From: MnTg04 sp964568075
GTDB taxonomy: Bacteria > Pseudomonadota > Gammaproteobacteria > Steroidobacterales > MnTg04
Assembly (NCBI GenBank): GCA_964568075.1
Contig: CAZMOM010000018.1
Location: forward strand, 1-64,000
Direction of reading: 5' to 3'
Length of the DNA stretch: 64,000 bases
Positions 59,298 through 64,000 of the stretch are shown one piece after another. The notes beneath the pieces are model-generated. The model was not told the DNA's origin. It saw only the letters and a program-made list of their open reading frames with translations, and ran no database searches. The translations under genes and the position numbers were made by a program. How positions within the stretch are numbered: the first letter of the stretch is position 1; each line of letters starts with the position of its first letter.

Positions 59298-60622
59298 TGG
59301 AGCCAAACTTGTTGGAGAAGATATGTCATCCTGTGTTAATTGCCTTGGCAATGCTGGCCGTCAGCGCGCCGGTTTGTGCCCAGTTGACGATTGAAATTAC
59401 CGAGGGCGTGGACCAGGCCATGCAGGTTGCTGTTGTTCCCTTTGGCTGGCAAGGAGGTGTGACCAGGCCCCCACTGGACGTCGCGGAAATTATTGCGGCC
59501 GATTTGGCACTCAGCGGACGTTTCGACCCGATGCGCCGGGCGGATATGCTGGAAAAACCTGAAGATGCTCAGGAGATCGATTATGAGGACTGGCGCCTGC
59601 TGGGTATTGAAATCATCGTCATCGGGCAGTTACTTCCACAGGGGAGCGACGATTTCATCATCCAGTTCGAGGTGTTCGATATATTCAAACAGGACAGACT
59701 GCTGGGCTTCAGGTTACCCAGTACAAGGACAGGCCTGAGAGCCGCCGGGCACCGCATCAGTGATCTGATATACGAAAAACTCACCGGCATAAGAGGGGCA
59801 TTTGCAACCAGGATTGCCTATATCACGGTGCAGGGTGAAGTCGATGATCGCCAGTTCAGACTCGTTGTTTCCGATGCGGATGGCGCAAATGAAAACGTGA
59901 TCGTCGAGTCCCCGGAAGCGCTGTTGTCGCCCGCCTGGTCGCCCGATGGAAATCGAATCGCCTATGTTTCTTTTGAGAGCGATGAGTCGGCGGTTTACAT
60001 TCAGGAATTGAGTACCGGACAAAGACAACGTGTGTCTGCCCGGAGAGGTGTCAACAGTTCGCCGGCTTTTTCGCCCGATGGAAAAATGCTGGCGCTGACG
60101 CTATCGCGGGACGAGGGCAATCTGGATATTTATGTACTCAATTTGGCCAATCAGGTACTCACCCGGATCACCAGAAATCTGGCCATCGATACCGAGGCGA
60201 CCTGGAGTGCAGACGGAGAAAAAATTTATTTTACGTCGGACCGCAGTGGCGGGCCGCAAATTTACCAGGCTGATGCGGATACCGGTCGTAACAAGCGCCG
60301 TATAACCTATGAAGGCGGTTACAATGGCCGCTCGCGGCTTACGCCGGACGGCACCGGAATGGCTGTCGTGCATAGTGACCGGGGAGCCTATCGTATTGCC
60401 CGCGTAAACCCGGAAAATGGCGATCTTCTGGTGCTGACCGATGGCCAGCTGGATGAATCGCCCAGTTTCGCGCCGAATGGAGAAACGATTATATACGCCA
60501 CCCAGGTCGAGGGACGTGGCGTATTGGCAACTGTGTCGATGGATGGGCGGGTACAGCGCAAAATCGCAGCGCAGGAGGGTGATGTGCGTGAGCCTGTCTG
60601 GTCGCCTTATCCAATATATTAA
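59297..60622 (+). CDS. tolB: Tol-Pal periplasmic beta-propeller protein TolB
   Basis: 441 residues. Signal peptide (LIALAMLAVSAPVCAQ), N-terminal TolB domain (AVVPFGWQGG, AADLALSGRFDPM), then six propeller blades with repeats of the type SPAWSPDGNRIAYVSFES and SSPAFSPDGKMLALTLSRD. It binds Pal and is pulled by TolA. The final residues SPYPIY are the usual C-terminus. The stop codon lies inside the first copy of a 16-bp tandem repeat. Confidence 0.97.
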   Translation: MEPNLLEKICHPVLIALAMLAVSAPVCAQLTIEITEGVDQAMQVAVVPFGWQGGVTRPPLDVAEIIAADLALSGRFDPMRRADMLEKPEDAQEIDYEDWRLLGIEIIVIGQLLPQGSDDFIIQFEVFDIFKQDRLLGFRLPSTRTGLRAAGHRISDLIYEKLTGIRGAFATRIAYITVQGEVDDRQFRLVVSDADGANENVIVESPEALLSPAWSPDGNRIAYVSFESDESAVYIQELSTGQRQRVSARRGVNSSPAFSPDGKMLALTLSRDEGNLDIYVLNLANQVLTRITRNLAIDTEATWSADGEKIYFTSDRSGGPQIYQADADTGRNKRRITYEGGYNGRSRLTPDGTGMAVVHSDRGAYRIARVNPENGDLLVLTDGQLDESPSFAPNGETIIYATQVEGRGVLATVSMDGRVQRKIAAQEGDVREPVWSPYPIY

Positions 60623-60661
60623 TTTGGCGATATACTGGTTTGGCAATATATTGATTTGGCA
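60614..60661 (+). repeat. three tandem 16-bp repeats between tolB and pal
   Basis: Units ATATATTAATTTGGCG, ATATACTGGTTTGGCA and ATATATTGATTTGGCA follow each other without gaps. The first covers the tolB stop codon. Copy number may vary between strains and could affect tolB-pal coupling. Confidence 0.75.
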
Positions 60662-60754
60662 AACTATTAAATAGGCTAAACTGTGTTCCGCGGCGAAACA
60701 TTCGGTCCCCTGACCGGGTTTCAGCCGAAAAACCCACTACAAGCGAGCGGTGCA

Positions 60755-61288
60755 ATGCAAATATCCAAAACCATTTATTACGGAGTCTTGATTATCCTGA
60801 CATTTTTACTGGCAGGCTGTGGCGGACAGACGGCGACCCAGTCGGAGCAGACGGATTCCTCGACCCTCGGTGAGCCCGGCGGCAGGCAGTCCGGAGTCGG
60901 TGACGGTTCGACCGGTGACCTGACTGAATTTGGACGAGACGATGCGATGGGAGGCGTGCCGGCAGAAACCATCATTTATTTTGAATTTGACAGGTCCGAG
61001 ATTCTTCCGAAGTACGGAAGGCTGCTGGCGGAGCACGCGCTATATTTGGCGAGCAATCCGCAGGGGGGGGCGCGTCTCGAGGGTCACACCGATGAACGAG
61101 GTACGCGCGAATACAATATTGGTCTTGGGGAACGGAGAGCACAGGCCGTGCGACAGCTTCTTATGATCCAGGGTGTAGCGGCGGCACAGATGACGACGGT
61201 GAGCTTCGGCGAAGAAAGGCCTGTTCGCGATGGCAGCAGTGAAAGCGCCTACTCAAAAAACCGGCGGGTGGAGATCGTACATAAATGA
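60755..61288 (+). CDS. pal: peptidoglycan-associated lipoprotein Pal
   Basis: 177 residues. Lipoprotein signal: TIYYGVLIILTFLLAGCGG with lipobox LAGC, Cys about residue 21. The OmpA-like C-terminal domain shows IIYFEFDRSEILPKYGRLL, LEGHTDERGTREYNIGLGER and the end KNRRVEIVHK. It links outer membrane and peptidoglycan. The start at ATG 60755 is chosen from the signal peptide; a frame to 60683 adds residues with no signal character. The next gene's start overlaps its stop (ATGA). Confidence 0.96.
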   Translation: MQISKTIYYGVLIILTFLLAGCGGQTATQSEQTDSSTLGEPGGRQSGVGDGSTGDLTEFGRDDAMGGVPAETIIYFEFDRSEILPKYGRLLAEHALYLASNPQGGARLEGHTDERGTREYNIGLGERRAQAVRQLLMIQGVAAAQMTTVSFGEERPVRDGSSESAYSKNRRVEIVHK

Positions 61289-62091
61289 AAATCGGTGTCG
61301 GCGAATTGGCTTTGTTTGCGCTGGCAGTCTCGTTATGTGCATGTGCGACGACGCCAGGACAGGACGATCCGGTAATGACCAAGCTGAATCAACTGGATGC
61401 ACGATTGAATCGCCTCGAACAGGCAGTACAAAATCAGGCGACTATGGTAACGCAGGTTCAGGCTGCGCAGACCGAAATGCGCGAGGTCAGGGGACTGATT
61501 GAAGAAGTTCAACATGATCTCGACGGCGTCAGCAAACGCCAGCGTAATCTGTATGTCGATGTCGATGGGCGCCTTCAGCAACTGGAGAATTCACCCCGAG
61601 TTACAACGGGCGGCAACCGGGTCAGACGACCGCAACCCACAACTGGCCGGCGAGCTGCAACGCCGGCTCCGGCTCCTTCCGCCGGCGCCGGCAACGGTCA
61701 GGGAACGACTGACAGGGACGCCTATCAGGCGGCGATAGCACTACTGAGAGAGGGTCACTATCAGCAAGCGGCGGGGGAGTTCAATCAGTTCCTGGACAGG
61801 TATCCGGACAGCCAGTTTGCGGATAACGCTCAGTACTGGTACGGGGAAACGTTCTATGTAACGCGTAAGTTTTCAGAGGCGCTGGCTGCTTTTCAAAAAG
61901 TCGTTTCCGCTTATCCGAATTCGCAGAAAGTGTCGGATGCGTTGTTGAAAATCGGATATTGTGACTACGAACTGGGATATTGGGACGCGGCGCGAGCCGC
62001 ACTGACGCGGGTTACTAATGAATTTACGGACACGACGGCGGCCCATCTTGCGCAACGACGTCTGGAACAAATGACCAGCGAGGGGCACTAA
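61285..62091 (+). CDS. cpoB: cell division coordinator CpoB (YbgF)
   Basis: 268 residues. Exported: hydrophobic start (GELALFALAVSLCACATTPG) that also offers a lipobox-like LCAC. A coiled-coil trimerisation part (about 30-105, NQLDARLNRLEQAVQNQATM), a Pro/Ala linker and a C-terminal TPR domain (DAYQAAIALLREGHYQQAAG, NAQYWYGETFYVTRKFSEAL, LAQRRLEQM) follow. It coordinates PBP1B and Tol during constriction. Last gene of the operon. Confidence 0.93.
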   Translation: MKIGVGELALFALAVSLCACATTPGQDDPVMTKLNQLDARLNRLEQAVQNQATMVTQVQAAQTEMREVRGLIEEVQHDLDGVSKRQRNLYVDVDGRLQQLENSPRVTTGGNRVRRPQPTTGRRAATPAPAPSAGAGNGQGTTDRDAYQAAIALLREGHYQQAAGEFNQFLDRYPDSQFADNAQYWYGETFYVTRKFSEALAAFQKVVSAYPNSQKVSDALLKIGYCDYELGYWDAARAALTRVTNEFTDTTAAHLAQRRLEQMTSEGH

Positions 62092-62230
62092 ATCACAGCG
62101 CCGGCATTATTCCAAGACTTTACATGGATAATACTTTATATATCATTGAAACTAAAGAATAATTACGAAGTGTCTCGTCACATCGGTCACCCCTGGGCCG
62201 ATACCGGGCACACGAAAAGAGGATAGACGC

Positions 62231-62905
62231 GTGTCTGACCCTGCCAGGGACGAGCTTCCGGCTGAATCGCGTCTACGTATCACCGAAATATTTTATTCGT
62301 TGCAGGGTGAGGCAGACACGGCCGGGGTCCCGACCGTTTTTATCCGCCTGACAGGTTGCCCCCTGCGTTGTCATTACTGTGATACGGCGTACGCTTTTCA
62401 TGGCGGTCACTGGATGGATTTCGACTCGATCCTGGACGAGACGCGGAAGTACGAGTGCGATTACATCTGCGTAACCGGAGGAGAGCCGCTTGCGCAGAAA
62501 AACTGCGCCGGGCTGCTGCTTGAATTGTGTAACCAGGGTTATCGAGTATCTCTCGAAACCAGTGGCGCGATGGATTTGTCTGGCATCGATTCATGCGTCG
62601 TCAAGGTGATGGATCTGAAAACGCCCGATTCAGGCGAGGCGAACCGGAATTTGTGGAAAAATCTGGGGTTGCTCGCAACCAGCGATCAAATTAAATTTGT
62701 GATCTGCAGCCGTGACGACTATGAATGGGCCAGGGAACAGACCACGAGTCGCAAACTGGACGATATTTGTGGCGTGTGGTTCTCACCGAGCTTTGCACAG
62801 CTCAAGCCAGAGATCCTCGCCGGTTGGATACTTGAAGACCATCTGCCGGTCCGCTTGCAGTTGCAATTGCACAAGTATCTGTGGGGGACGGAGCCGGGAC
62901 ATTGA
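62231..62905 (+). CDS. queE: 7-carboxy-7-deazaguanine synthase QueE
   Basis: 224 residues, starting with GTG (AGAGGA upstream). Radical SAM enzyme of preQ0 biosynthesis: cluster motif GCPLRCHYCDTAYAFHG (C-x3-C-x2-C), TGGEPLAQKNCAGLL, VSLETSGAMDLSGID, and VMDLKTPDSGEANRN. It turns 6-carboxy-tetrahydropterin into CDG. QueC follows with a four-base overlap. Confidence 0.96.
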   Translation: MSDPARDELPAESRLRITEIFYSLQGEADTAGVPTVFIRLTGCPLRCHYCDTAYAFHGGHWMDFDSILDETRKYECDYICVTGGEPLAQKNCAGLLLELCNQGYRVSLETSGAMDLSGIDSCVVKVMDLKTPDSGEANRNLWKNLGLLATSDQIKFVICSRDDYEWAREQTTSRKLDDICGVWFSPSFAQLKPEILAGWILEDHLPVRLQLQLHKYLWGTEPGH

Positions 62906-63585
62906 GACAAACCACGGCCAAAAAAGCAGTCGTGCTGGTTTCCGGCGGGCTGGATTCCGCGACAGCGTTGGCGATAGCCAGGAGTCGGGGGTTCACCTGT
63001 TACGCAATCAGTTTTGATTACGGTCAAAAACACCGTGCTGAGCTGGCTGCCGCTACCGAAGTTTCGAATTCATGGGCGGTCGTAGAACATAGGATCATGC
63101 GGCTGGATATGGGCGGTCCGCGCGGTTCGGCGCTGACTGATGAGGATATCGATATCCCTGAATTTCCTCAGACCGGGATTCCGATAACCTACGTCCCGGC
63201 TCGCAATACGGTATTTCTCTCGCTTGCCCTGGGTTATGCCGAAATCGTCGGAGCCGGTGATATTTTTATTGGCGTAAACGCCGTTGACTATTCCGGTTAC
63301 CCTGACTGCCGTCCCGAATTCATCAAACGGTTTGCAGCGCTCGCCAACGTAGCCACAAAGGCGGCGGTCGAAGGGCGGCGAGTGACGATTCATGCACCGC
63401 TGATGAACATGAACAAGGCTGAAATCATCAAGGTTGGAATCGAATTGGGCATTGAATATTCGATGACCGTGTCCTGTTACCAGGCCGATGAGGCGGGCAG
63501 GGCCTGTGGCGTATGTGATTCCTGCCGATTTCGGCACGCGGGATTCGTAGCGGCAAAGGTTCAGGATCCGACCCGCTACAGATGA
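62902..63585 (+). CDS. queC: 7-cyano-7-deazaguanine synthase QueC
   Basis: 227 residues from TTG 62902, which overlaps the queE TGA (TTGA) and has GGAG eight bases upstream; a GTG at 62881 is possible but without ribosome site. ATP-binding loop VVLVSGGLDSATALAIARSR, SFDYGQKHRAELAAA, and the zinc-binding Cys set CYQADEAGRACGVCDSCRFR. It converts CDG to preQ0 with ATP and ammonia. Confidence 0.96.
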   Translation: MRQTTAKKAVVLVSGGLDSATALAIARSRGFTCYAISFDYGQKHRAELAAATEVSNSWAVVEHRIMRLDMGGPRGSALTDEDIDIPEFPQTGIPITYVPARNTVFLSLALGYAEIVGAGDIFIGVNAVDYSGYPDCRPEFIKRFAALANVATKAAVEGRRVTIHAPLMNMNKAEIIKVGIELGIEYSMTVSCYQADEAGRACGVCDSCRFRHAGFVAAKVQDPTRYR

Positions 63586-63619
63586 TATTCACGAGCATGG
63601 AATCATGCCTGGGGCAGGC

Positions 63620-63647
63620 TTGCGATTTGGCGGCAAAACGGTATTAT
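63620..63647 (+). promoter_or_regulatory. promoter of tRNA-Lys
   Basis: TTGCGA (63620-63625) and TATTAT (63642-63647) with a 16-bp spacer and a G+C-rich discriminator (GCCGCC) 28 bp before the tRNA. Confidence 0.5.
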
Positions 63648-63674
63648 GCCGCCTCCTCGCTGGTTCTTCGCGAC

Positions 63675-63750
63675 GGGGCGTTAGCTCAGTTGGTAGAGCA
63701 TCGGGCTTTTAACCCGCTGGTCATAGGTTCGAATCCTATACGCCCCACCA
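63675..63750 (+). tRNA. tRNA-Lys(TTT)
   Basis: 76 nt with CCA. Acceptor GGGGCGT/ACGCCCC, D-arm GCTC/GAGC, anticodon loop CTTTTAA (anticodon TTT, reading AAA/AAG) and T-loop TTCGAAT are regular. The top pair of the anticodon stem (T27-C43) is mismatched, a small oddity. Confidence 0.95.
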
Positions 63751-63831
63751 TTTTTCTTTAAGTACTGTTTTTGTGGAAGTCTGTACCGGCACCGGCGGTT
63801 TGCATAAACTGCCGGTTGTGAGAATACCTTC

Positions 63832-64000
63832 ATGAAAATTCATTGCCTGCAACACGTCTCCTATGAGGGTCCTGCTTGCATTCCCGCGTGGGTCCAGGAA
63901 CGTGGTTACCTGTTTTCTACGACCCGACTGGACCTGGGTGAGCAGTTTCCGATGCTGGACGATTTTGAGCTGCTGATCGTTCTCGGTGGGCCGATGAGCG
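63832..64000 (+). CDS. glutamine amidotransferase class I (partial, cut by window end)
   Basis: 56 visible residues from ATG 63832. The start KIHCLQHVSYEGPACIPAWV and then FELLIVLGGPMS match the opening of GMP-synthase-like class I amidotransferases that stand alone. The catalytic Cys-His-Glu triad lies beyond the end of the window. The role in nitrogen transfer or gamma-glutamyl removal cannot be judged. Confidence 0.8.
   Translation, partial: MKIHCLQHVSYEGPACIPAWVQERGYLFSTTRLDLGEQFPMLDDFELLIVLGGPMS

Noticed and set aside
1..64000. CRISPR arrays, rRNA genes
   Set aside because: No regularly spaced repeat clusters and no rRNA-like sequence were seen.

Overview
The window reads as a chromosomal segment of a Gammaproteobacterium with moderate G+C. 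The evidence is the sucA-sucB-lpd order, ruvCAB running into a complete ybgC-tolQRAB-pal-cpoB operon, queE-queC, and a RelA with a degenerate hydrolase domain. The family or genus cannot be fixed from sequence reading alone; an uncultured or marine lineage is a guess.

Layout. (1) 0.1-8.1 kb: mixed housekeeping and envelope genes (DUF5343 protein, AT-rich alcohol dehydrogenase-like gene, lipoprotein hydrolase, PDZ protein, histidine phosphatase, trmH with an amber stop, bcp). (2) 8.1-24.0 kb: a 15.9-kb integrated element inserted in the 3' end of tRNA-Ala(CGC). It has perfect 50-bp direct repeats at both ends, a tyrosine integrase next to the right end and TAAGTG repeat pairs at both ends that look like integrase arm sites. 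It carries a phage-type set (integrase, sigma-like protein, AlpA-like HTH, CHC2 zinc finger, DUF3631 ATPase, nuclease, small and large terminase) but no capsid, portal or tail gene that I can see. That suggests a phage satellite or a gutted prophage. Its left half is a patchwork: MTase and integrase remnants, three small C4 zinc-finger proteins, an IS1111-type insertion sequence, and a promoter - c-di-GMP-I-like riboswitch - 37-residue exported peptide - lipoprotein unit. (3) 24.0-44 kb: tRNA-Arg(CCT) with a P-type ATPase cut off exactly at its 3' end, then a stress/survival gene cluster (archease, RtcB, HPF with a second domain, CBS, DUF3175, DUF2267, dodecin, PCMT-erythromycin esterase fusion, class II ribonucleotide reductase, M20 hydrolase, host attachment protein, OPT transporter). 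Several of these genes are visibly broken (capA-like, PRPP synthetase, phosphotransferase, YbdK ligase). (4) 44-64 kb: an intact core region with outer-membrane proteins, the 2-oxoglutarate dehydrogenase complex, relA, yebC, ruvCAB, the Tol-Pal operon, queuosine genes, tRNA-Lys(TTT) and a glutamine amidotransferase cut by the window end.

How the parts work together. The core half couples the TCA cycle, Holliday-junction processing and envelope division functions. The stress cluster combines RNA repair, ribosome hibernation, protein repair and oxygen-independent dNTP synthesis, as expected of a slow-growth or survival programme, but its lesions suggest partial decay. The integrated element is the most unusual part: a second-messenger riboswitch appears to control a tiny exported peptide and a lipoprotein inside a mobile, packaging-capable element.
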